Assembly: GCA_021234155.1 (NCBI GenBank)
Contig: JAJEKV010000085.1
Span: forward strand, 954,800-1,018,799
DNA from: Isoetes taiwanensis
Taxonomy: Eukaryota > Streptophyta > Lycopodiopsida > Isoetales > Isoetaceae
Direction of reading: 5' to 3'
Length of the DNA stretch: 64,000 nt
Shown here one piece after another: positions 35,774 through 45,034 of the stretch. A program made the position numbers and the translations under genes. The notes under the pieces were generated by a model, which made no database searches, was not told where the DNA came from, and saw only the letters and a list, made by a program, of their open reading frames with translations. Each line of letters opens with the position of its first letter. Positions within the stretch are counted from its first letter, which is position 1.

Positions 35774-36930
35774 ATGGCAAGAACCAAGCAAACCTACAGG
35801 AAGTGTAGCCCAAGGCGAACAATTCGATGGCGGCAGCAGCAGCCGGAGGTCATGCCAAGCAGGTTCCAGAGCACCTTGGGCCGAAGCCAGGTGAGGAGGC
35901 GTCGTCTTCGACTGACGAGACCTTCCACATCTCACAGGAAGAGGCCCCCAGCAGCAGCGATAGCTCTTCATCGGCAGGCACTCAGCGGACCGACGAGACT
36001 CGCCACTTTAGGCCCCTGTCTAACGAAGAGGTAGAGCATTAGGAGGAAGAGCGCCGGGAGGAGGAGATGGGGGAGCAGCAGCAGCAGCACCAGACCCAGA
36101 CCCAGCAGGCAGGCTCCTCTTTAATCAAGAAGAAGGGCAAGGAGAAGGTGAAGGAGTGGCCAGAGGACAGGGCAGCACGGAAGAAATGGGAGAGGGAGCT
36201 GAAGGAGAAAGAGAGGAGGACGAAGGCGAGAAAGGATAGGCCACGGGGGACCGTGACCATTGAAGAACCTCGCCCACGCAAGGACGAGGAGGAAGATGAA
36301 GAGGAGGAGGAAGATGAGGGGGAGAATGAAGAGGAGGCGGAGCAGTAAGACGTTGGGGAACCCTCAGACCCCAACGCACGCCCGCCCTACCCGAAGTGGC
36401 CCAAGCCACCTAAGGTAGTGAAGAAGCAGAAGGTGGGCGAGCGTGAATTCACGCTCAAGCAGGATCGCGAGTTCAAGAGAAGAATGAAGGTGTACCAGGA
36501 GTAACTCCATCGCTGGACGAGGTATACTGATTAGTACTGTAAGCAGAACGTCGAGAAGTTCGTAAAGGGAGGGCGGCCGAAGAATCAGCCGAAGCCGCCA
36601 CCACCCAGGCCGGAGAAGCCCAAGAAGACACATCAGGGGCCAAACTCCCGGCATGCTCGGGTGTTTAGGGAGATTAGGCACTTCCAACAGTGCACTAATC
36701 TCCTAATAAGGAAGGCACCATTCGAACACCTTCTTCGCGAGGTAATGCAGGAGTTCCGGACCGATTACAGGGTCATGCCTCTAATGACCCGGGCCCTGCA
36801 AGAAGCCCCAGAAGCAGAGCTGATCCAGCTCTTTGAGGAGGGAAACCTTTGCGCCATCCACGCCAAGCGGGTGACGGTTATGCCCAAGGACTTGCATTTG
36901 GCGCAGAGGATCCGCAAAGAGAGGCCCTGA
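35774..36930 (+). pseudogene. Histone H3-like protein gene with long acidic/basic linker, inside the retrotransposon
   Basis: The start reads MARTKQTYRKCSPRR, matching the H3 tail (ART-K4-QT-x-R8-K9) with Ala7 and Ser10 replaced. After a one-base frame change before 35827, the second frame encodes a ~275-codon linker rich in Ser, then Lys/Arg/Glu (DEEEDEEEEEDEGENEEE near 36280-36336). It then gives KKTHQGPNS and a complete H3 fold (36661-36930): [20 protein letters not shown] (alpha-N/alpha-1), [32 protein letters not shown] (alpha-2), [20 protein letters not shown] (alpha-3) and RKERP. Loop 1 has the length of H3, not of CENH3. No introns are seen. Four in-frame stops (36040, 36346, 36502, 36532) lie only in the linker and each is one transition from a sense codon. 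The fold itself is open. Confidence 0.88.
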
Positions 36931-37089
36931 GGCCTCAAGTTTTGTAATTAGAATAAGTTTTTCAATGTACTTAATCTTTTTTTCCATATATATAAGTTCT
37001 TTTCTCTGAAAATTGATGGTATTATGCCTTGGAATTGTAAGTAAATAAGTTAAATTGTAGTAGAATTCTTTGTATAATGCTTAGAATCA
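36931..37089 (+). other. 3' flank of the H3-like gene
   Basis: AT-rich, with TTTTGTAATTAGAATAAG directly after the stop codon. It may supply a polyadenylation signal (AATAAG near 36950). No coding content. Confidence 0.35.
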
Positions 37090-37700
37090 GGGAATAAATT
37101 ACTAATCGCATATTTTTTATTAGCCAGAATGACTTTAGCTAAATTTGCTCAATATGAATCCCAAAACTTTCTGTGGTTTAGCTAAACTATACACATTTTT
37201 CCTCTCATACTTTCTAGCACTTAGCTAAATTAACCCAAATATCATCCCAAAAATTTCTATGGTGTGGCCAACAGAAAATATGAAGCCAAATTACTATACT
37301 TTTTTTCAATATATTCCACTTGTTTTAGTCATTTTCTTTGTGAAAACATTCCAAAATAATGCTAACTAGCAAAGTCTAGGGCTCAAATTAATTCATAATG
37401 CTAGAAACTAAACTACTAATCATATACTTCATATAAACTAGAATGCTGTTAGCTAAACTAGCCCAAAATTCATTCTAAAAGTTTCTATGGCTTAGCTAAA
37501 CAATATAAAATATCACTTTCTTACTTTCTAGCGTTTGGCTAAAGAGCTCCAGGGTTGGTGCAGTTCCGAAAAAAGTTAAGCTAAAATTATTATTTTTTTT
37601 CCAATTTTTTCCATTTACTTTAGCCAATTTTTTTTGAAAATGTTCTAAAAAATCGCCAAATAGCTAAGTTTAGCCCTTAAATTATTCTATGCTTAGAATG
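37090..37700. repeat. ~314-bp tandem duplication, two diverged copies
   Basis: Blocks recur in order about 300-314 bases apart: ACTAATCGCATAT (37101) and ACTAATCATATAC (37415); CCAGAATGACTTTAGCTAAA and CTAGAATGCTGTTAGCTAAA; CTTTCTGTGGTTTAGCTAAAC and GTTTCTATGGCTTAGCTAAAC; ACTTTCTAGC..TTAGCTAAA; TTCCACTTGTTTTAG and TTCCATTTACTTTAG. The word TTAGCTAAA also recurs within each copy. Confidence 0.82.
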
Positions 37701-37767
37701 CTTAGAATAGGTTAAGTAGCATGAATCCTAGCACAAGAAAATCAATTTTAGCTCAAAATCGGCGAAA

Positions 37768-38236
37768 CCGGGTCGATCCGTGCAAAACCGCCTTGCGTTC
37801 GCAACGCATAGCTCATTTGCGCGAATCAACCCGGGTACCAGGATTTGGGACAAAAAGGATTGAAAAATTATGCTAAAAGATAGTAGATAGCTTAGGATTT
37901 GCCTAGGAACCTAGTTTAGAAGTCAATTTCAGCAATGGATCATCAAAAATGCCAAGTTCAGGCGAAACCGGGTTGATCCGCGCAAAACGCGCCTGCGTTC
38001 GCGACGCAGGGCCAATTTGCGCGAATCAACCCGATTAGCCCAATTTGACACTTTTAGATATCAATTTTGCTTGAAACAAGTTGCTAGCTAGGTTAGGATC
38101 CACCCAAATAGTCATATTAGTAGCTTACAACCCCTAGAAATGCCCAATCATCTTCCAAATCAGCCAAACCGGGTTGATCCGCGCAAAACCGCCTGGCGTT
38201 CGCAACGCAGAGCTCATTTGCGCGAATCGACCCGGG
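37768..38236. repeat. Three long hairpins at 200-bp spacing
   Basis: Near-identical 66-68-base inverted repeats lie at 37768-37835, 37968-38033 and 38169-38236. Each pairs CCGGGTTGATCCGCGCAAA with TTTGCGCGAATCAACCCGG and encloses a second stem (in the middle copy CCTGCGT-TCGCG-ACGCAGG, 37992-38010). They are GC-rich islands in AT-rich DNA. The spacing of the copies is 200 and 201 bases. Confidence 0.93.
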
Positions 38237-38533
38237 TAGACCGTTTTTGGCTTGGATTGGCCAAATTTGATCCAACAAATGGCCATGTAGTGTTTCTTGC
38301 TTTGTTTTGCTTAGATTTGCACTTCATGGTAGTTCATTTGGAGATCCATAGCCTTAGAACAAAAGTCTGTTCCATCAAGAAACCTCGTGCACAGAACCCA
38401 AAGCAGACCACAGTCTATAAAAGGGGGCCTCATTTGCCATTTTCCCTTGACCATAACTGTTCCTATCAATTTAGGCGATTTTTCAAGCTCTTACCAATCT
38501 TTCCAAGCCATTTTCTATACCTATCTCTGCTCA

Positions 38534-40048
38534 ATGGCGCCTAGCAGCTTTGTTAGATGGTATGATGCTGCCAACCACATTCGTGATTTTCCTGCTGATC
38601 AAGCTTTCCATGTATTTGACCATCTCTTTGACCTCCATGCAATATTGACTAGAACCCCTTTCTACACTGACATCATTTACCAATATGACCAGCAGATCCT
38701 ACCCTGGGAAGTTAGCTTGCCGCCTAGGGGAGGGAAATGGGTATCCCTAGATTCGCTTAGCCAAGCCGTGGGGGGGGGTGGAGGGGGGGAGGGGGGAAGG
38801 TCCATAGGGCAAGAGCAAGCTGTGGGATAGAACATGAACCATGCACGACTACATGACCTGCAAGCATAATAGGCATAGATATCTCTCAGCCCATGCAGCC
38901 GTTGCTCTATTCATGCAGTATAAGTCAGTCAATAGGACAGGAGAACCTTCCATTCAACCCTTGGATCTAGCCACCGACACCGAAGGGAGCAGAGCCACAT
39001 CCATGAGATCGAGTCCTCAGAATACGAGTACCATGGCATGACATCAGGGACACCAGCACTGCAGATCGAGCAAGACTACGAGACGCTAGCGGAAGAAAAT
39101 CTAGATTGGGAAAGCAGAGAGGCGAATAGCCAGGCATGATGATGAAATCAAGCGGGCTTATGAACCACCAATTGGCATCACCGCCCTATCACCAATAGTC
39201 ATCGACGGAGAGGAGTACATCTTAGCAAACGACATCCTCAACCTCCCTTACTGCCAAGAAGAAGGGCTCCGAATCAACGAGCTCTTAGGGTTGATGGTGA
39301 AAGAGCAGACAACGACTTCATCGACTACTCCTATCAAGAAATTCCAAGGGAGCTAGCGGAACGACACTCATACGCCGGGGAGACAATGTCAGATATAGCG
39401 GCCTATGAGCAGATAAGGGAGATGTATCGCCAACAGGAGCCAATCATCCCAGAGGAGGAGTTTCAACAAATACAGAGCAGGTTGTACAAACCAGGAAGAG
39501 GCCCAAGCTCTAGCCCAATGGTTCGTTCCAGAAGTATGCGGGAGGCATCCAGTAGCGCGCAACTACCATGTGGAGGGACCATGAAGACCTCTTGGCATTA
39601 GACATCTACGACGAAGTAGCTCAGAGAAGGGGCACAGGCTCGAAGGCCATGAGGGAAGGGTAAGGCACTCCGATACTACCTTCCAGCCCTCAGCCAAGGG
39701 CAGATGATAGTCTTCCACAAGGAGTTCAGCCCGCGGGGAGAAGAGTCGGTGGCACTCCTCATAGCACTTTCTGGCTTCGGGCAGCACGCCAAATTAGACC
39801 CCGTAACGGATCACGTCATCCTCTTCAAGAGATCCGTGGCACTCCACTGCCTCGACTTCGCCAGAGGCCACCTCAGGGACGCAACATTGACGGTAGTAGC
39901 GGCAACGGCAACAGAACTCCCGGCGCCTGAAATGGCTCGAGCACTCGAAGGGGGATCTTCCAGGAACATCTTGTGCAACCTCGGCAAAGGCCTTCGGCTT
40001 AGGGACGTCAAAAATTTCTTCAAATTGACGAAGGGCCATCGAAGATAA
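38534..40048 (+). pseudogene. Extra ORF region of the retrotransposon, unidentified
   Basis: Starting at ATG 38534 (MAPSSFVRWYDAANHIRDF), the second frame is open to 38830 and again at 39386-39601 and 39704-40048. In between, coding-like pieces appear in other frames (DYETLAEENLDWESRE near 39090; IVIDGEEYILANDILNLPY near 39200). A G-run at 38769-38800 suggests a slippage error. The product would be about 500 residues: hydrophobic-aromatic at the start, acidic in the middle (YEQIREMYRQQEPIIPEEEF), basic at the end (FKLTKGHRR). I recognise no family. Its place before gag is where some plant Ty3/Gypsy elements (Ogre-like) carry additional ORFs. Confidence 0.6.
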
Positions 40049-40283
40049 ATAATTTCTGTTTTGTTACTGATCTTCTAAATTGTATTGAATGTCTTCAGTT
40101 ATATAAGCTATCATGTATTTTATATTAATGTGTAATTTTACATATTAATTGATATATATTGTCCTTAACTTACAAGTGCAATTTTGACATGATTTCTTTT
40201 ATGCTCAACAATAATTCACTTGTAAATAAGGATGAATAATGTATAACTTAAATAACAGTATTGATGGCTAATACTTGCAGCCA
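40049..40283 (+). other. Spacer before gag, possible intron end
   Basis: AT-rich. It ends in GGCTAATACTTGCAG (about 40267-40281), which looks like a 3' splice site directly before the gag frame. Splicing would join gag to an upstream leader, but this is inference. Confidence 0.35.
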
Positions 40284-41597
40284 GGAACAGCGGCTCAGGG
40301 TCTCAAGGCCAGGGCCGACATCACCAATGGGCACCTAGGAACTTGTTTGGACGTGAACAGGACGACAACAATAAAGAAATGACGATGGAGACAATCAATG
40401 CAAGGCTCACACAAATGAGGAACCAGATACATTAGCTGATTTACTGGGCAACCCCATTGATGAACGCTCAGGAATATGGACCTGCACCACCACCCCCACC
40501 ACCACTGCCTGCCCAAGGCATTGAGGAGGCTCCACAACTAGAAGGGGAAGGCAATCATGGAAATGTCAGGGACAGGAAGAGGAAAAGGAGAACCCGAAGG
40601 ACCCCAACACCATCTAGCTCCAGCTCATCAGACACTTCTGGCAGCCAAGGCAGTTCTAGCTCAGAGAGTGAGTCCGATACATCACAGGTAAGAGCCCGGG
40701 CAAGGAAGACAGATGACTATCAGAAGAAAGTGGATAGCGCTATGAGCAATGTATGGAAGACTAGAAAGTTGGGTCAGTTTTCGGGCAAAGACAGGTCAGG
40801 CATGGAGGCAAAAGCTTGGCTTGATGAGATGGAAGAGTTTGGTAATTCTTACGGCATGAAAGAGAAGACATAGGGAAGGTTGCCACAGCCAACTTAATAG
40901 GAGCAACCAGAATTTGGTGGAAGGGTTATGCAAAGTCCAATAAGCTGAGAAGAAACAGTTGCATATTCAAGACCTTCAACAAGGCCTTTCGAAGACATTA
41001 TGTGCCAAGATCACACACTAGCAGACAGATCCAGCAGTTCTACAGGTTAGACCAGGGGAACCTATCACAGAGGAATTCATGAGACTGAGGCTTAATGTTC
41101 CCGGGGTATCGGAAAGGCAAGCGGTCGACGGCTACATTGAAGGATTGAACAGCAGCATTAAAAGGCTAGTTCGAGCAATCAACCCCAAGTCAGTCACAGA
41201 AGCCGAAGACAAAGCTTTAAGTTTGGAAGAAGTGCCAGTTACTCCAGGGCAGAAACAGTTACCATTCAGGGGTAAAACAACAGGGCAGTACCAAAGGCAG
41301 TATCAGAGTAAGCAATCAACAACTACGCCAACCGGAGGCCAACAGCAAAGGAAAGCTCAGGGAAAGCCATTTGGAGACCGTAGGCCACAGAATGGATCAG
41401 GGGGCAGTTCGCTCAAGCGTCTTTTGGACAGCCTGCCAAAGGAAAAGAGGCAGGAATGCATTGAAAAGAAGTTGTGCTTTAGGTGCTTCCAGCCAGGGCA
41501 CCGAACGCATAATTGTCCATTCGTCATGCAGGCAGCCTTGGCAGAGCTTGAAGATTGGGAGTCACCAATCGAAGGGGACGACGAAGGGGACGACTAG
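40284..41597 (+). pseudogene. Gag polyprotein (capsid and nucleocapsid), frameshifted
   Basis: Coding-like sequence opens after the AG at 40281 (FGREQDDNNKEMTMETINAR), passes a stop near 40432 and continues from 40457 with a Pro-rich then Arg/Ser-rich region. The capsid start is WKTRKLGQFSGKDRSG with AWLDEMEEF (about 40755-40850). A one-base shift near 40868 leads to a second frame with IWWKGYAKSN, FRRHYVP and EEFMRLRLNVPG. The nucleocapsid zinc knuckle CFRCFQPGHRTHNC (C-x2-C-x4-H-x4-C) lies at about 41479-41520. It forms the virus-like particle and binds element RNA. The frame ends at the TAG at 41595-41597, in an acidic stretch shortly before protease. Confidence 0.88.
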
Positions 41598-42131
41598 CAG
41601 GAAGCGCAAGATTTCATAGAGGGTGAGTGCCATATTTGTGCAGCTATTGAGTCAGGTGATGTTGAAAATCAGTCCACAGTCATTGCGGCTGAGGGAATCA
41701 TAGATAGCAGTCCATACCTAGTCTTGATAGATACAGGTAGCTCTCACAACTTTGCCTCTCCTAGGCTGGCTGCCCTAATGAAGAATAAAGTCTTGAAGTC
41801 AAAGCCAAGGCCAGTTAACATGGCAAACGGTGCAATCCGGCACACTAAGGGGAGGAGGATCATATTTGACATAGACCTTAGTGGAAGTAACTGGCCGATG
41901 GGGGCAGAGGTCATGGATATTGGAAGGTATGACCTTATAGTAGGAATGGAGTTCCTAAAGCCAGCTAAAGCGATGATTGACTGCGAGCGCAACGAGATCT
42001 CCATGAGGGCGCCGGACGGCAACAGATTCATAGTGAAAGGTAAGAAGGTAGCTTCTCCTATGCAGTGCATTTCTATGAAGCACCTAAGAAAAAGTATAAT
42101 AAGAAATAAGGTGGATTATATTCTCAATTGA
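41598..42131 (+). CDS. Retropepsin-type aspartic protease domain
   Basis: The frame shows [11 protein letters not shown], then [15 protein letters not shown] (about 41719-41763), with the catalytic [17 protein letters not shown] and [19 protein letters not shown] follow, matching the flap and ILG-like helix of Ty3/Gypsy proteases. The enzyme processes the gag-pol polyprotein. It lies between the zinc knuckle and reverse transcriptase as in all chromoviruses. A TGA at 42129-42131 separates it from the RT frame, so polyprotein continuity is broken here unless recoding occurs. Confidence 0.87.
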   Translation, partial: QEAQDFIEGECHICAAIESGDVENQSTVIAAEGIIDSSPYLVLIDTGSSHNFASPRLAALMKNKVLKSKPRPVNMANGAIRHTKGRRIIFDIDLSGSNWPMGAEVMDIGRYDLIVGMEFLKPAKAMIDCERNEISMRAPDGNRFIVKGKKVASPMQCISMKHLRKSIIRNKVDYILN

Positions 42132-42171
42132 ACCAAGTAAAGAGAAGGGAAGTAACCTAAGTGGGAATCAG

Positions 42172-43455
42172 TTGCCCAAGCCAGTAGCAAGGCTCATTAG
42201 GGAGTTCAATGATGTATTTTCAGATCAAATCCGTCAGTTACCACCTTATAGGGGTGTAGAGTGTGAAATCACACTAGCTCCAGATGCTAAGCCTACCAGC
42301 AAGGCACCTTATAGGATGAGCACCCCAGAGTTGATTGAGCTCAAGAAGCAGCTACAGGAATTGCTTGACCTTGGATTTATTAGAGCAAGTGTGTCTCCTT
42401 TTGGAGCACCCATACTCTTCGTGAAGAAGAAAGACGTGAGTTTAAGAATGTGCATAGATTATCGCCAGCTCAACAAGCAGACGATAAAGAATAAGTATGC
42501 TCTGCCAAGGGCAGATGATTTGATGGATGAGCTCCAAGGAGCGAAAGTTTTCTCTAAGATTGACTTGAGGTCAGGCTACCACCAAATAAGGATAAAGGAA
42601 GAAGATATCCATAAGACCGCCTTCAGAACGCGGTACGAGCACTTCGAGTTTACGGTAATGCCCTTTGGCTTATCGAATGCCCCGGCAACTTTCATGCGTC
42701 TCATGAACGACATCTTCAGGGAGTTCTTAGATGAGTTTGTCATTGTTTTCTTCGACGACATTCTAGTCTACAACAAGTCCATTGAAGATCATTGTCAGCA
42801 ATTGAGAAGAGTGTTGGAAAAGTTGAGACGGCATCGGTTGTATGGGAAGCTCTCCAAATGCCACTTTGCTACCGAAAGAGTGGAGTACTTGGGCCACGTG
42901 ATATCAGCGGAAGGAATCTCCACCGACCCCGCAAAGATCGAAGCAGTAGTCGATTGGCCAGCTCCAAAGAATGTAGCTGAAGTGAGAAGCTTTCTAGGTC
43001 TGGCAGTATACTATAGGAAGTTCGTGAAGGACTTCGCTAAGTGGGCGTCCCCCTTGACGGACCTCACCAAGAGTGTTAAGGTGAAAGATTGGAGAATACA
43101 TTGGCTAGAAAATGTTCAAGCTTCATTTGAAAAGCTTAAGGAAGCCTTAACAACAGCACCAGTGCTAATTCCGCCGGATCCAGACAAGGACAAGCTAATA
43201 GCAACGGATGCAAGTAAGCTAGCAATAGGTGGAGTCCTTATGCAACAAGGAAGAGTAGTAGCCTATGATTCGAAGAAGTTGAACGACGTCGAGCAGCGTT
43301 ACCCAACCCATGATCAGGAACTTCTAGCTATTGTGAGAGCTCTTCGTATTTGGAGGCATTATTTGCTTGGAAGGAAATTTCAGTTAGATACTGATCACCA
43401 GAGCCTCCAATACATTTTTACCCAACCACTCCTCAATCTAAGGCAAAGGAGGTAG
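42172..43455 (+). CDS. Reverse transcriptase and RNase H domains of pol
   Basis: This is a 427-codon open frame. RT motifs in order are [79 protein letters not shown] and VFFDDILVY, which holds the catalytic Asp pair with Phe-Phe in place of the usual Tyr-Ile/Phe-Ile. GKLSKCHF and LGHVIS follow. RNase H reads [17 protein letters not shown] (first Asp), [21 protein letters not shown] (Glu) and [10 protein letters not shown] (Asp). It copies element RNA to DNA and degrades the RNA. The frame ends at a TAG (43453-43455) where a Trp codon is expected (RQRR-x-MEFLEEYDF), a single G-to-A change. Confidence 0.94.
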   Translation: MPKPVARLIREFNDVFSDQIRQLPPYRGVECEITLAPDAKPTSKAPYRMSTPELIELKKQLQELLDLGFIRASVSPFGAPILFVKKKDVSLRMCIDYRQLNKQTIKNKYALPRADDLMDELQGAKVFSKIDLRSGYHQIRIKEEDIHKTAFRTRYEHFEFTVMPFGLSNAPATFMRLMNDIFREFLDEFVIVFFDDILVYNKSIEDHCQQLRRVLEKLRRHRLYGKLSKCHFATERVEYLGHVISAEGISTDPAKIEAVVDWPAPKNVAEVRSFLGLAVYYRKFVKDFAKWASPLTDLTKSVKVKDWRIHWLENVQASFEKLKEALTTAPVLIPPDPDKDKLIATDASKLAIGGVLMQQGRVVAYDSKKLNDVEQRYPTHDQELLAIVRALRIWRHYLLGRKFQLDTDHQSLQYIFTQPLLNLRQRR

Positions 43456-44796
43456 ATGGAATTCCTCGAAGAATATGATTTCGAGATTGCTTATAAGCCG
43501 GGGAAGCTGAATGTGGTTGCTGATGCTCTCTGTAGAAGACCCCTTGAGAAGAGAATACATTGTAATGCTATATCAATTCTTTCGAGTGGGTATGGCAAGA
43601 AAATTGAGGAGACCTTGCCATCTGATGGTGATTTCAAGGAGGTATGGGCAAGCCTCTCTAAGGAGGCTAGAACAGATAAGGAGCGGGAAGCCTTCAAACA
43701 TTATAGGAAGGAAGGCAACCTGTTATACCATAAAGATAAGTTGTGTGTGCCCGAATCGTCAGGTGTAAGGAAGTTAATTCTTCATGACACACACAACAGC
43801 CCAATAGCAGGGCATGCGGGGTTTATAAAGACCTACTTCAAGATTCGAAGTAGCTATTTCTGGCCAGGAATGAAGAAGCAGATAGCCAGATATATTCGAG
43901 AATGCCAGTTGTGCCAGCAGACCAAGGCAGAGCAGCTTCGGATTCCGGGAGCCTTGGAATCTTTGGCAGTGCCGAATGCAAAGTGGGAAGTGATAAGCAT
44001 GGATTTTATTACAGGACTTCCTAGAACTCTACGAGGCAAGGATGCATTAATGGTTGTCGTAGACAAATTATCTAAGATGGCACACTTTGTGCCTTGCAGA
44101 ACTACGGACACAGCCTTAGATACTGCCGTTCTATTTGTTAAAGAGATTTTTAGACTCCACGGCATGCCTCGAGAGATAATATCAGACAGGGATTCCAAGT
44201 TCATGAGTGCATTCTGGCAGGATCTTTTTGCCATGATCCAGACCAAGCTTTCGATGAGCACGACCTACCATCCTCAGACAGATGGCCAGACGGAGCGGAC
44301 GAATCGCACCATCGAAGATATGCTCAGAAGCTATGTGTGGAATAAGCAATCCAAGTGGGATGAGTACATCCACTTGGTAGAATTCGCCTACAATAGCGCC
44401 AAGCAGGAGTCATCCCAGATGTCTCCCTTCATGATCAACTACGATCCTGTGTCAAAGGTCGAAGTCTCCCAGCAGATGCTAGGAGATATGCAGCAGTTAG
44501 TTGAAGAAGTAAGGGGGTACCTTCTGGCAGCAAGAAGTCGGCAGAAGAGTGTAGCCGACAGGCACAGGACCGTAAGGGAGTTCAAGGTGGGTGATAAGGT
44601 ATGGTTGAAGATCAAGGTGAAGCAAGCTAAGCTTCGAATTGGGAATTGTAAGAAGCTTGCCCCTAGGTGGGCCGGTCCGTTCAAGATCTTGGAGAAGGTG
44701 GACTCTCAGGCCTACAAGTTGGATCTCGGCGCACCTCAAAGTCCACAAGGTCTGAGTTTATTGAAAAGGCACAACCCAAACCCTGAGGAGATTTGA
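43456..44796 (+). CDS. Integrase with end of RNase H and GPY/F module
   Basis: This continues the RT frame after one stop. MEFLEEYDFEIAYKPGKLN and VADALCRRP close RNase H. The integrase zinc finger has HDTHNSPIAGHAGF and CQLCQQTK (HHCC, about 43786-43925). The catalytic D-D-E residues are in ISMDFITGLP (about 44000), ISDRDSKFMSAFW (about 44180) and TYHPQTDGQTERTNRT (about 44266-44313). The GPY/F-type segment is LAPRWAGPFKILEK (about 44659). It joins element DNA to the host chromosome. The frame ends at TGA 44794-44796, just before the chromodomain frame. Confidence 0.94.
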   Translation: MEFLEEYDFEIAYKPGKLNVVADALCRRPLEKRIHCNAISILSSGYGKKIEETLPSDGDFKEVWASLSKEARTDKEREAFKHYRKEGNLLYHKDKLCVPESSGVRKLILHDTHNSPIAGHAGFIKTYFKIRSSYFWPGMKKQIARYIRECQLCQQTKAEQLRIPGALESLAVPNAKWEVISMDFITGLPRTLRGKDALMVVVDKLSKMAHFVPCRTTDTALDTAVLFVKEIFRLHGMPREIISDRDSKFMSAFWQDLFAMIQTKLSMSTTYHPQTDGQTERTNRTIEDMLRSYVWNKQSKWDEYIHLVEFAYNSAKQESSQMSPFMINYDPVSKVEVSQQMLGDMQQLVEEVRGYLLAARSRQKSVADRHRTVREFKVGDKVWLKIKVKQAKLRIGNCKKLAPRWAGPFKILEKVDSQAYKLDLGAPQSPQGLSLLKRHNPNPEEI

Positions 44797-45034
44797 TACT
44801 CCAACCTTGTTGGAAATGACAGAGGAGCAAGTCGACATTGTGCCTGAATTACTTCTTGATAAGTCATTCAAGAAGACTAGGAGGTCTCAGTTCCTCCAGT
44901 ATCTGGTTAAGTGGAAACACTTGCCCGCGGAAGACGCGACATGGGTATTGAAGCAGGATTTGGAGAAACAATACCCAGAGTTCATGAAGGAGTTTGATGG
45001 GCGAGTCGTCTCTGACTTGGTCGATGCCGACTAG
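44797..45034 (+). CDS. C-terminal chromodomain of integrase, shifted frame
   Basis: In the +1 frame relative to integrase, TPTLLEMTEEQVDIVPELLL leads into KTRRSQFLQYLVKWKHLPAEDATWVLK and DLEKQYPEF. The Y/F-LVKWK-x-LPxEDATWE-like core is that of chromovirus integrase chromodomains, which tether integration to chromatin, in some elements through methylated H3K9. Of the aromatic-cage positions, Trp in VKW and Trp in ATW are present. A one-base shift near 44770-44800 separates it from integrase in this copy. Confidence 0.87.

Noticed and set aside
36039-36409. Ser/Pro-rich proteins on the minus strand
   Set aside because: Antisense shadows of the Glu/Lys-rich H3 linker, with no independent signals.
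36661-36930. The H3 fold as a centromeric CENH3
   Set aside because: Loop 1 has H3 length, and the [10 protein letters not shown] and MPKD segments and the basic end follow H3. The tail starts ARTKQT, which CENH3 tails usually do not.
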